Below the pieces are notes generated by a model. It worked only from the letters and a program-made list of their open reading frames with translations. It ran no database searches and was not told the DNA's origin. From an uncultured Prevotellaceae bacterium (GTDB lineage Bacteria; Bacteroidota; Bacteroidia; Bacteroidales; Bacteroidaceae): a DNA stretch of 64,000 nt. The position numbers and the translations under genes were made by a program. Numbering within the stretch: the first letter of the stretch is position 1; every line of letters starts with the position of its first letter. The DNA lies in NCBI GenBank assembly GCA_902761605.1, contig CACWLC010000004.1, positions 1 to 64,000 on the forward strand, in the 5' to 3' direction. Positions 26,718 to 34,975 of this stretch are shown here, piece after piece.

Positions 26718-27797
26718 ATGAATTATCTGGAAGAAAAAATCAAACGCAAAGGTATCGTCTACCCTGGTAACATCCTAAAGATAGACCAGTTCCTTAATCA
26801 TCAGATTGACATACAGCTCATGCGTCAGATGGCATGGGACATGAAGTACCGTTTCGAAGGGCTTGAGGTGACAAAGATACTCACCATCGAGGCCAGTGGT
26901 ATCGCTATCGCTACTATGATGGGGCATCTATATGACGTACCAGTAGTTTTTGCCAGAAAGAGCGAAACGGTAGTTACCCCTGAGGACAAATATATCTCTG
27001 AGGCATTCTCATATACCCATAAGCAGAAGAACAAGGTGTTTGTTTCGAAAGAATATATCCTACCGACAGACAAGGTGCTTATCGTAGATGACTTCCTTGC
27101 AGAGGGAGAGGCTGCTCTCGCACTGACAGACATCGTGAAACAGGCTGGAGCTGAAGTTGTTGGCATAGGTGTCGCTGTGGAGAAGGGTTATCAGAATGGA
27201 GGCCGTATCCTGAGGGAGAAAGGCTACAAGGTAGAGTCGATGGCTGTGGTTCAGGCGATGGATTATGACTCACAGACCATCACTTTCCGTGAAGAGGAAC
27301 CAAATGGAAACAGACCAACCAACATCACAGAGCAGGACAAGGAGTTTATGCGCGAGGCCATCCGTCTGGCCAGTGAGAGTGTAAAGAATGGAGGAGGTCC
27401 GTTTGGAGCTGTTATCGTGAAGGATGGTAAAATCATAGCAGGCAGATCAAACTCTGTAACCATCGACAATGACCCCACTGCTCATGCTGAGGTAAACACC
27501 ATCCGCGAGGCCTGTCGCCGTCTTGGTACTTTCGACTTGTCTGGCAGTACTATCTACACTTCATGTGAACCATGCCCTATGTGTCTTGGTTCTATCTACT
27601 GGGCACGTATCAGCCGTATCTTCTACGGCAACACCCGCAAGGATGCCCGTGAGATCAACTTCGCCGATGACTTCATCTACGAGGAACTGGAGCGCCCGTT
27701 ATATGCCCGCACCGTTCCCATTATGCCTCTCCTGAGAGAAGAAGCCCTCAGCTCTTTCCGTCTCTGGCAGACAAAGACAGACAAAACAGAATATTAA
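26718..27797 (+). CDS. Xanthine phosphoribosyltransferase-guanine deaminase fusion
   Basis: 359 residues in one uninterrupted frame. Residues 1-~195 are full-length xanthine phosphoribosyltransferase (MNYLEEKI ..., PRPP loop VLIVDDFLAEGEAA). Residues ~205-359 are a full-length guanine deaminase of the CDA-like fold (Bacillus GuaD type): zinc ligands His256 (HAEV) with Glu258, Cys286 and Cys289 (SCEPCPMC), and the family tail FIYEEL. Together they would turn guanine to xanthine and xanthine to XMP. The linker is ~10 residues. Its stop overlaps that of the convergent TPR gene by 4 bp. Confidence 0.9.
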   Translation: MNYLEEKIKRKGIVYPGNILKIDQFLNHQIDIQLMRQMAWDMKYRFEGLEVTKILTIEASGIAIATMMGHLYDVPVVFARKSETVVTPEDKYISEAFSYTHKQKNKVFVSKEYILPTDKVLIVDDFLAEGEAALALTDIVKQAGAEVVGIGVAVEKGYQNGGRILREKGYKVESMAVVQAMDYDSQTITFREEEPNGNRPTNITEQDKEFMREAIRLASESVKNGGGPFGAVIVKDGKIIAGRSNSVTIDNDPTAHAEVNTIREACRRLGTFDLSGSTIYTSCEPCPMCLGSIYWARISRIFYGNTRKDAREINFADDFIYEELERPLYARTVPIMPLLREEALSSFRLWQTKTDKTEY

Positions 27798-29053
27798 CGT
27801 TTTCTGGACTTCCCTCCGCCAAAGTTTGTTGTGCGGAGGAGAGTCTCAGCTTTCTCAATCATCTCAGAAAGCTGTTGTGTAGGTTTCTCTTCCTTGCGTG
27901 CAAGGTCGAGAAACTTTTCTAAATACGCCTTAGCCTGTTTGCCATCTGACAGGAAATAGTAGTATGCACTTGCAATATTATAATAGGTGGCGATAGAAGT
28001 GGGATTATACTCCAGATGCTGCTTCCAAGACTCCACAGCTTTATCATATTGTTTGGTGAGATAATAGCCTTCGCCCTGCGAGAGAGTTATGGCTTTCATC
28101 GTGGTTGTATCAGGCTGCATCAGTTGCAAGGCGATATCCAGATAGCGCAGACCCTCTTCATAACTATGTAAATCGATGCTTACTGCTCCAAGACGATAGA
28201 CACAGCCTGAATGTTGCATCTGACTGAGATAAAATGCTGGGAGCAAACAGTTATAGGCCTTATTAAGGCTGTCGATACGGGTGTAGCACATGCCTGCAGA
28301 ATAAAGAGTGTTGAAGGTGGAGTCGCCTTGAGCCAGAAGATGTTCGTAGATCGTTACAGCCTTATCAAATTGACGATCAATAAAATATGCATCGGCAAGG
28401 GCTCGATTTACGAGAATATTCGTAGAGTCAACAGCATAGTACTTCAGAGCCACCTCGAGTCCTTTCCATGCTTGGTCTTGTTTTGTATAGCCATGAGTAA
28501 GGCCGGCAATCATCTCTCCATCCATCGGGAAGTGCTTTACGAGTTGGGTGGCCCAATAGACATAAGAATCGTTGTCACCTTGTTTCTGATAGCCGTAGGC
28601 GAGCTGGCGGAAGGATTCATGGGAAAGCGAATCCTCTGGGATAGTCTTCAAAAGCTCAGAGGCTTCGCGATAATGTGCCCGCTTGTAGTAACAGTCGGCC
28701 AGTTTCATCTGAATTCCGCAGTCTATTATCGCGCTCTTTTCTGCTGATTGCTTTAGCCGCTCGATGATTTCATCCTGCTTCTCCTGAGGCAACTTCTCAA
28801 GTTGGTCAAGCGGAAGGTCAAGATGTTCTACGGCCCGCTCTTGACTTCTCTTCTTGGCAATTGCATATGCTTGCTGGTAATACTTCAGAGCCTCAAAGGT
28901 ATTAAACTGCTGCATACAACTGTCACCAGCCTGAATAAAGATGGTGAGGGAATCCGCAACGGGTTCTACTATCTTCTTCTTGGCAAGAACCTCGCCCCTG
29001 ACGGGGGTAATCGTCAAAAGGGCGAGGATGATTACAGTTAGAATTTGTTTCAT
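27794..29053 (-). CDS. Exported TPR protein (BlaI-M56 module)
   Basis: 419 residues, signal peptide (cut near VRGE), then ~7-9 tetratricopeptide helices through to the C-terminus. Probably periplasmic or outer-membrane protein-interaction scaffold. It follows the M56 gene by 16 bp on the same strand. Its closest relative in this window is the TPR gene at 46094-47083, also downstream of a BlaI-M56 pair; shared stretches include ILVNRxLAxAY and GDSTFNTLYS/GDTCFGTLYS. Confidence 0.75.
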   Translation of the reverse strand: MKQILTVIILALLTITPVRGEVLAKKKIVEPVADSLTIFIQAGDSCMQQFNTFEALKYYQQAYAIAKKRSQERAVEHLDLPLDQLEKLPQEKQDEIIERLKQSAEKSAIIDCGIQMKLADCYYKRAHYREASELLKTIPEDSLSHESFRQLAYGYQKQGDNDSYVYWATQLVKHFPMDGEMIAGLTHGYTKQDQAWKGLEVALKYYAVDSTNILVNRALADAYFIDRQFDKAVTIYEHLLAQGDSTFNTLYSAGMCYTRIDSLNKAYNCLLPAFYLSQMQHSGCVYRLGAVSIDLHSYEEGLRYLDIALQLMQPDTTTMKAITLSQGEGYYLTKQYDKAVESWKQHLEYNPTSIATYYNIASAYYYFLSDGKQAKAYLEKFLDLARKEEKPTQQLSEMIEKAETLLRTTNFGGGKSRKR

Positions 29054-29069
29054 TATTTAAGAGAGAGAT

Positions 29070-30905
29070 TTATTTCTTAGTGGTGATAATGATAACACCA
29101 TTCTTGGCCTTTTCACCATATTTTTCGATGGCGGGTTGAGACTTCAGCACTTCCATGTGATCAATGGTCTTCGGATCGATTTCCTTCAATTTGGAGCCAT
29201 CAATTGGCTTGCCATCAACGATAACATAAGGTTCATTTTCGGGACCATACCCTACAACAACAGTCTCGTTCATCACATTGGCGCCTTTAACGTTTTCGGC
29301 AGGAATATCGCCACCACCTTGCAAACGGAAACTAATTGGAATAGTGTACTTTACACGAACAGGCTCGCCTTTCTGTGTCCCAGGCTTCCAGTTTGGCATG
29401 CCATTGATTACGCGCAGGGCCTCTGCATCAAGAGCGGGATCAATACTCCTAACAATCTTTGCACTCGTAATGCTACCATCCTTTTCTACGATGAACGTTG
29501 CTATCACACGGCCTTGAAGACATTTGTCTTCAGCCTCTTTTGGATAACGAACATTCATTGCAACATACTCCATAAGCTTTCCAACACCACCAGGGAATTC
29601 AGGCATCGTCTCTGCTTGATCAAAGATTTCCTTGTTAGGGCTGGTTCCATCCTTATAAAGAGCAATCATGTAGGTTCTGTCTTTTGCATACGCTTTGCTG
29701 ACACCAATGGTATAAGTATCGTAGCCAACATACATCACTTCAATTCTGTCACCTACAGACACTTCAAGGCAGAAGTTACCGTCTTTGTCTGTAACAGAAC
29801 CCTTTTTTGATCCTTGAATTGTGACAACGGCACCAACAATGGCAGACTTGTCTTCTCCATCAAAGACCTTTCCTTTCATTACGAATTTCTCTACATCAGA
29901 AGCCTGCGGATTCTCGTCGGCTGTAACTACCGATTCGATTATCTGGATATCCTGTCCGGAACCAGTCTTTACAGTAGCGTTAGCCTTGCCTTTCTTCACA
30001 GGCATTTGTTTCTGCGGCTCATCATAGACATAGTCTGTAACGGTACGTGCATTCAGGGCGAGTGTAATGCCTACGATGGGGATGAGGGCTAACAGTTTCA
30101 TCAGACGGCTGTTCTTTGAGGTTTTATTTGTCATCATTGTGATTCGGTTTTTGAGGGCACTATGATTGATTCCGTTAGCAATGGAGTACCCGCCAATGCC
30201 TCCGGCTTTTGTGATTAACAGGTATTGATATTGACGCGCATTGATCCCTTGAGAGAGTACAGCACCGTCGGCCTCGTATTCGTGGATAGCACGCAAGTCG
30301 CTGCGAAGCATCCACATGGCGGGATTAAACCATTGAAGGGCGGTGAGGGTATCCACGAGGAGCAGGTCCCACGAGTGGTGAAGACGTATATGCCCCCGTT
30401 CATGAGCGAGAATCGCAGAATCTGATATCTCATAGTCATTACGATTCATCACGATATAATGCATCCAACTGAATGGTGCAATTTGGGCGTTTTCTGTAAC
30501 ACAGATTGTAATACCATCTGATTGAAGATGCTTTTCACATCGCTTAGTCAGCATTAGTATTCTGAACATCGACATAAGGGTATGGCTTAATGTTACCACC
30601 ATACCTATAATAAATAAGGTGGACAGCAGAATTTGCCAAAGAGGTGTTTCTGCAACAGATTCTGCTATAACAGCATCCATTTGCAAGTCGTCGAGAGTAA
30701 CCATAGGCAAACCCTCCATCTTCACCGTCCTGTGCATTGTAATCACACAGAGTGGCAACAAATAGGATGCTAATGCCGTGAGCAGAAGCACGATACGGTT
30801 CACACGATGGAACGTCTCACGAGCCAGCATCAGGCGGTAGAACATATAAAACACCGCTATCAGCACTGCTACCTTCAAGTCGTATGTCAGAAACTCTAGC
30901 AACAT
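29070..30905 (-). CDS. M56 (BlaR1-like) metallopeptidase fused to TonB and plug-like domains
   Basis: 611 residues. N-terminal ~270: M56 membrane metalloprotease with four hydrophobic segments and zinc motif HERGH at 168-172. Then a carboxypeptidase-regulatory-like domain (~330-400), a TonB C-terminal domain (~435-520, LQGRVIATFIVEKDGSI ... PNWKPGTQ) and a last segment (~545-611) resembling a TonB-dependent-receptor plug (VDGKPIDG ... KYGEKAKNGVIIITTKK). BlaR1-type sensors cleave the partner repressor BlaI on stimulation. The BlaI gene is 5 bp upstream. No penicillin-binding domain is visible, so the signal is probably not a beta-lactam. Confidence 0.85.
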   Translation of the reverse strand: MLLEFLTYDLKVAVLIAVFYMFYRLMLARETFHRVNRIVLLLTALASYLLPLCVITMHRTVKMEGLPMVTLDDLQMDAVIAESVAETPLWQILLSTLFIIGMVVTLSHTLMSMFRILMLTKRCEKHLQSDGITICVTENAQIAPFSWMHYIVMNRNDYEISDSAILAHERGHIRLHHSWDLLLVDTLTALQWFNPAMWMLRSDLRAIHEYEADGAVLSQGINARQYQYLLITKAGGIGGYSIANGINHSALKNRITMMTNKTSKNSRLMKLLALIPIVGITLALNARTVTDYVYDEPQKQMPVKKGKANATVKTGSGQDIQIIESVVTADENPQASDVEKFVMKGKVFDGEDKSAIVGAVVTIQGSKKGSVTDKDGNFCLEVSVGDRIEVMYVGYDTYTIGVSKAYAKDRTYMIALYKDGTSPNKEIFDQAETMPEFPGGVGKLMEYVAMNVRYPKEAEDKCLQGRVIATFIVEKDGSITSAKIVRSIDPALDAEALRVINGMPNWKPGTQKGEPVRVKYTIPISFRLQGGGDIPAENVKGANVMNETVVVGYGPENEPYVIVDGKPIDGSKLKEIDPKTIDHMEVLKSQPAIEKYGEKAKNGVIIITTKK

Positions 30906-30910
30906 GAGAT

Positions 30911-31273
30911 TTACGATTTACTGTTTTCTATCTGGTCGATGAGTTCACGCAGTTCTTCTACAGAGATTTTCTCTTCCTTTACGAAAGAAGAGACAGCTGA
31001 AAGATATGAGTTATTGAAGTAGTTCTTTATCACACCGGCAATCGACTTCCTGCCATACTCCGCCTCTGTGATGAGGGGATAGTACTGATAGGTGTTGCCA
31101 AACTGCTTATGATCAAGAAATCCCTCTTTCTCCAGTATGCGTACCATCGTTGAGAGTGTATTGAAGTGCGGACGAGGCTCATCGTAAAACTCCAGGAGCT
31201 CTTTCACAAACATCGGGCCGTGCTGCCAATACAGATCCATGATTTCCTTTTCTTTATTTGTAAGTTTCTTCAT
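30911..31273 (-). CDS. BlaI/MecI-family repressor
   Basis: 120 residues: winged helix (LTNKEKEIMDLYWQHGPMFVKELLEFY) then a dimerisation helix pair. The order BlaI-M56-TPR on the minus strand suggests a self-contained sensory operon. Paired sites AACTAAAAxxTTTCGTT at 31337-31376 sit at its promoter and are candidate operators. Very similar to the BlaI at 39511-39882. Confidence 0.93.
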   Translation of the reverse strand: MKKLTNKEKEIMDLYWQHGPMFVKELLEFYDEPRPHFNTLSTMVRILEKEGFLDHKQFGNTYQYYPLITEAEYGRKSIAGVIKNYFNNSYLSAVSSFVKEEKISVEELRELIDQIENSKS

Positions 31274-31330
31274 TGTCGTAAATGCCTTTAGTTTTCAATC
31301 AATTATCGCGTCGTTATCAATATCTGAGCG

Positions 31331-31376
31331 CAAAGTAACTAAAACTTTTCGTTAGATACAACTAAAAGCTTTCGTT
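31331..31376 (-). promoter_or_regulatory. BlaI promoter with paired operators
   Basis: AACTAAAACTTTTCGTT (31337-31353) and AACTAAAAGCTTTCGTT (31360-31376), 23 bp apart and differing at 2 of 17 positions, abut a -7-like TTACTTTG (31331-31338) on the minus strand. Their near-palindromic middle fits a dimeric repressor; the link to BlaI is inferred. Confidence 0.55.
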
Positions 31377-31460
31377 TTTAAACTAAATTAATTAGTTTGG
31401 CAAAGAATTAACATCTGCTAACTCTCCTTAGCTGATATCGGCTCCTGCTGGGCGAAAAAA

Positions 31461-32993
31461 TTAGTTCTTAAGTGAGCGGATATATTTCATAAAGTCGTCG
31501 ATGAGCTTTATGCGCTCCTTATTGGGTGTTTCTATCAGCGAGGCTCCATTGTTAAACTGCATTACTGTAGGCTTGCCTTCCTCGAAAACAGGCCAGTAGG
31601 GTAAATCTTTTCCGTTAGGATTACCACCCGTCTTTGCGAAGTTCACCCAGTACTGCTGCATCATGTCGCTCACCTTCTTCTCTTGAGGATACTTGTCAGC
31701 CTCATCGTCAAAGGCACCCTTCAGATAGAGCATATCATCAGCATGGGCAGCGCCACGACGTTTGCCTTTTGCATAGACGGTACGATCAGATTTCTGGGCG
31801 AGGTAGGCAGAATAGACAGGACTCTTACCAGTCTTCTTCTGTAAGGTGGTCCAGGCATAAGCTGGCCATCCGAAGCCCACATCGCGAGTAAAGTCACGCA
31901 TGCTGAAAAGTCGTTCTTCAGCCGTACTTCCTGGATAGTAAACCTTGGCACTATCGGCCCATTGTCCAGGCAACTGGCTAAACTGCTGATTATAAGCCTC
32001 TACACTTACTGAGTCGTACTCAACAGCTCCCTCATCACTATTATGCATAATCAGCACGGGTACATCATTATAATTACCTTTCTCGTAAAGGCTGTAGATG
32101 GTCTCAGGGATTACATAGCCATCAACGATGGGCATGCACAGCTGAAAGTTTGCTTCATTACCCGTCAGTTCTTTGGCATCCATCTGACGCATCTCCTCGA
32201 TAGAGTTTTTCTTCAGCTGACCCATAAACATCTGACCATACATCTGGGCCATTTCCTGTTTTACCACATTAATAGATGACATAAAGGCTCCGCTCTGACT
32301 GATACATGAACGGAACAATCCCTTAGCCAAGGGCGAAGCACACAAAATATGACAACTCATGGCTCCTGCCGACTCTCCAAAGATGGTGACTTTAGAGGGG
32401 TCGCCACCAAAGTTCTTGATGTTACGCTGAACCCATTGGAGAGCGAATATCTGGTCAAGGATTCCATAGTTGCCAGAATGTCCATCCGACTCTTTAGCCA
32501 GATCGGCGTGCGCCATAAATCCAAGGGCTCCTGCACGATACTCGATAGAAACAGCGACTACCCCTCTGCGAGCCAGACTCTGCCACAAGTCTCCTCCGTA
32601 ATGCTCTGTACGAAATGCACCACCATGTATGAAAACCATCACAGGCAGGGCCTCTTTGACGCTCTTGGCTGGTGTGGCGACACTGAGATATAAGCAATCC
32701 TCGCTCATCATGTCGTACTTCACGTAGCTCTTTTCTGGCTGGGGAGGCCACTTGGCTACATCCTCAGCCTTCAGCACACTCTTCCAAGGGTTGGCAGGCT
32801 GTGGTGTCTTCCATCGCAGTTCGCCAACGGGTGGTGCTGCATAAGGAATCGCTTTATACACAGCGAGGTCTGTTCCATCCAGAACGCCCTCAACATCGCC
32901 TGTTTCTACATGCGTTTTCAATAATGGTTGCGCCTGTCCTTTTGTTCCGAATAGGGCGAGTAATGTGATGATAATAATTGTTTTCATATTCAT
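31461..32993 (-). CDS. Exported type-B carboxylesterase
   Basis: 510 residues, signal peptide (cut near GQAQ). Alpha/beta hydrolase of the carboxylesterase/lipase family: early GLRxG-free N-lobe, EDCLYLSVATP, oxyanion HGGAF, nucleophile elbow GESAG near residue 208, and a C-terminal PYWPVF. Such enzymes act on feruloyl, acetyl or other esters. Start overlaps the upstream gene stop by ATGA, so it is the last gene of the DUF2975 operon. Confidence 0.88.
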   Translation of the reverse strand: MNMKTIIIITLLALFGTKGQAQPLLKTHVETGDVEGVLDGTDLAVYKAIPYAAPPVGELRWKTPQPANPWKSVLKAEDVAKWPPQPEKSYVKYDMMSEDCLYLSVATPAKSVKEALPVMVFIHGGAFRTEHYGGDLWQSLARRGVVAVSIEYRAGALGFMAHADLAKESDGHSGNYGILDQIFALQWVQRNIKNFGGDPSKVTIFGESAGAMSCHILCASPLAKGLFRSCISQSGAFMSSINVVKQEMAQMYGQMFMGQLKKNSIEEMRQMDAKELTGNEANFQLCMPIVDGYVIPETIYSLYEKGNYNDVPVLIMHNSDEGAVEYDSVSVEAYNQQFSQLPGQWADSAKVYYPGSTAEERLFSMRDFTRDVGFGWPAYAWTTLQKKTGKSPVYSAYLAQKSDRTVYAKGKRRGAAHADDMLYLKGAFDDEADKYPQEKKVSDMMQQYWVNFAKTGGNPNGKDLPYWPVFEEGKPTVMQFNNGASLIETPNKERIKLIDDFMKYIRSLKN

Positions 32994-33484
32994 TTTTGTA
33001 TTTGGTTTATGCGTTGATTCAGCAAATCGCAGATTTCTTGGGGAGATTTTGACAGACCTCTTACGTAGATTTCGTAGGGATAACCCTGAAGAGCGGCTCT
33101 CGAGCGCCGTTTGCGATCTTCAGCTATATTTTCCTTACCTGCTTCCCACGTACCTTCCTTATAGTGTATACCAATAAACGTACGCCCTTTGAACTTATCG
33201 ACATAGAAAGATTCAACGCCCGAGAGTCTGACTACCCATTCCTCCTGCGTCTTTACAATCAGAGAAGTGTCGGTGATTATCAGACGGGTTCTGTGCTGAA
33301 TGAACCCAAAATAACCAAACATTACAAGTGTTGTTGCCATTGAAAATATGACCGAGAGAAAAGCCGAATCTACATTAGAGTCGATGTAAAAACGTAGCCC
33401 TATTAGTGCTGCCATTCCAACAATCATAGCCAAAGTACAATATACCCAGACCTTAGTTGATACGTTGATTTTAATTTCTTCCAT
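32990..33484 (-). CDS. STM3941-like membrane protein
   Basis: 164 residues, two membrane segments near residues 12-30 and 43-63, then a small soluble domain (~75-164) with LIITDTSLIVKT and VVRLSGVESFYVDKF, resembling the PH-like STM3941 family. Function unknown. Sits between the XRE repressor gene and the esterase, translationally coupled to the latter. Confidence 0.6.
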   Translation of the reverse strand: MEEIKINVSTKVWVYCTLAMIVGMAALIGLRFYIDSNVDSAFLSVIFSMATTLVMFGYFGFIQHRTRLIITDTSLIVKTQEEWVVRLSGVESFYVDKFKGRTFIGIHYKEGTWEAGKENIAEDRKRRSRAALQGYPYEIYVRGLSKSPQEICDLLNQRINQIQK

Positions 33485-33509
33485 GCTTTTGTAAGTTTAC
33501 ATTAAATGA

Positions 33510-33719
33510 TTACTCGTCTCTGTATTCCAAAATATCCCCTGGCTGGCAACCAAGCTCGCGACAGATGGCCTCGAGAGTGGTGAAGCGCACGGCCTTAGCC
33601 TTGCCTGTCTTCAGGATTGAGAGGTTTGCTAATGTCAAGCCGACTTTCTCGGCCAACTCGCTTAGCGACATTTTGCGCTTAGCGAGCTCTACGTCTAAGT
33701 TTACAATGATTTGTCCCAT
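33510..33719 (-). CDS. Small XRE-type repressor
   Basis: 69 residues, a single helix-turn-helix with no sensor domain: KMSLSELAEKVGLTLANLSILKTGKAKAVR. This very short form typically pairs with a DUF2975 membrane protein, whose gene is 7 bp upstream. It probably represses this operon through the TATCGN5CGATA sites at 34238-34318. Confidence 0.9.
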   Translation of the reverse strand: MGQIIVNLDVELAKRKMSLSELAEKVGLTLANLSILKTGKAKAVRFTTLEAICRELGCQPGDILEYRDE

Positions 33720-33726
33720 AGGCCGA

Positions 33727-34212
33727 TTAAATGGTTAATTCCTGCTCATTCTTCAGCTTGATGGTATCCTTGATAAACTTTGGCACGAAGAAGAGGCTTA
33801 AGATCACGAAATAGGCTGGAGCGCCAAAGATGTAGCGGGCAAGTGATGAAAGACTGTCCATGTGGTCGGCTTCGACATGAGCGTAGACGTATTCGAACAT
33901 AAAGCCCGAAATGAAGAAATGGATTAGTAAGACTACGGCAGACAAATAGTACAGCCAGATGCTCCACTTAGTATACTGCTTGTTGACGTAAGTAAGCCAG
34001 CACATGATGAAGTAGATGGCTGCAAAAATCGTCCTAAAGATAAGTTCGTACAGATTAACCAGATGATAGCAATAGTCATAGCCCGTCTGGGCAGAGCGCA
34101 TGTCCTGTATCTCGTCGACGTAAGAATAGCCCACTAAGGCGAGCACCACGATCAGCGCGATGATTGACCAAAGATTCTTTTTTGCAGTTTGCAAGATGTT
34201 TAATGATTCCAT
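33727..34212 (-). CDS. DUF2975 membrane protein
   Basis: 161 residues with four predicted membrane helices and the charged C-terminus KLKNEQELTI characteristic of DUF2975. Role unknown; the family is typically encoded with a tiny XRE regulator as here. First gene of the DUF2975-XRE-STM3941-esterase operon. Confidence 0.82.
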   Translation of the reverse strand: MESLNILQTAKKNLWSIIALIVVLALVGYSYVDEIQDMRSAQTGYDYCYHLVNLYELIFRTIFAAIYFIMCWLTYVNKQYTKWSIWLYYLSAVVLLIHFFISGFMFEYVYAHVEADHMDSLSSLARYIFGAPAYFVILSLFFVPKFIKDTIKLKNEQELTI

Positions 34213-34237
34213 AATTTATTGTTTTAATTGGTTTATT

Positions 34238-34318
34238 TATCGATTTTCGATATGCAAAAGTAGATATTATTTCCGAACTCACCAAATAAAAACAATAAAA
34301 ATTTATCGAAAAACGATA
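34238..34318 (-). promoter_or_regulatory. DUF2975 operon promoter with two TATCGN5CGATA operators
   Basis: Palindromes TATCGATTTTCGATA (34238-34252) and TATCGAAAAACGATA (34304-34318) share TATCG-N5-CGATA, with centres 66 bp apart. Between them the minus strand has the -7 box TACTTTTG (34255-34262). The first palindrome covers the expected transcription start, a repressor position. The XRE protein encoded in this operon is the obvious candidate. Confidence 0.65.
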
Positions 34319-34975
34319 TATTTAACTTCGGTTAACAGAAACCCGGGCATATTTCTTGCCGGTATCGGCAAATTTTGGCGTATTTTTAAGCGAAATCGGA
34401 ACAAAACTTGCCGATGGGCTTATTTGAGAATAAGTGCCTCTGGTCGCTGAATAAAATACACTTTTTCGCAAAAAAATGGCCATCCCTAACATTTTTGGCG
34501 TAAATAGCTTATTATAAGCCGGTTAACGATGTTAGGGTATGCTTTCAACCCTAACATATCCCTCACATAACCCTAACGTCATCTCTCACATATTACTAAG
34601 TAACCTTTTGGGGTCTTTTTGAAATTATCCAACAATATTCATAACCTGCAAAAAAGCCTGTTTTTATTCCCAACGAGGGAAAATTTGCGGCCTCACTAGG
34701 CAACAATTGTTTCATAGTATAGTAGCAAAAAGCGGGTAATAGAAGGAGATACGAAAAACTATGACATCCTCAAATTGTATCATCTTCGAAATGTGCGAAA
34801 TGTTAATTTACACGCAAATTGTGCTTTTTTTGTGTAGTTTTGAGGGCAAAAACTTGCAGGTGCCATTTTTATGTTGTATCTTTGCACCATGAAAGCCCGC
34901 TGTGGAAAGCGCGCGATATTACTACAAGCATATAGACCTTAACGGATAGGTTAATTTTTTGATAATAGTATATAT
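34319..34975. other. Gene-free region with GTTAGGG motifs and the VapE promoter
   Basis: CCCTAAC occurs at 34484-34490, 34549-34555 and 34571-34577, and GTTAGGG at 34531-34537; three more GTTAGGG lie after the VapE gene. The VapE promoter is TATCTTTG at 34877-34884. A short frame ATG 34889 to stop 34942 (17 codons, basic) lies in the 90-nt leader. No other coding evidence in ~650 bp. Confidence 0.6.
34889..34942 (+). other. Possible leader peptide, 17 codons
   Basis: Begins 4 nt after the -7 box and ends 33 nt before the VapE gene ATG; encodes MKARCGKRAILLQAYRP. The basic composition and its position in the leader could mean a regulatory uORF, but chance is not excluded. ATG may simply coincide with the transcription start. 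Confidence 0.25.

Noticed and set aside
29070-30905. Beta-lactam resistance locus (BlaR1)
   Set aside because: No penicillin-binding sensor domain and no beta-lactamase gene nearby; the C-terminal domains are TonB-like.
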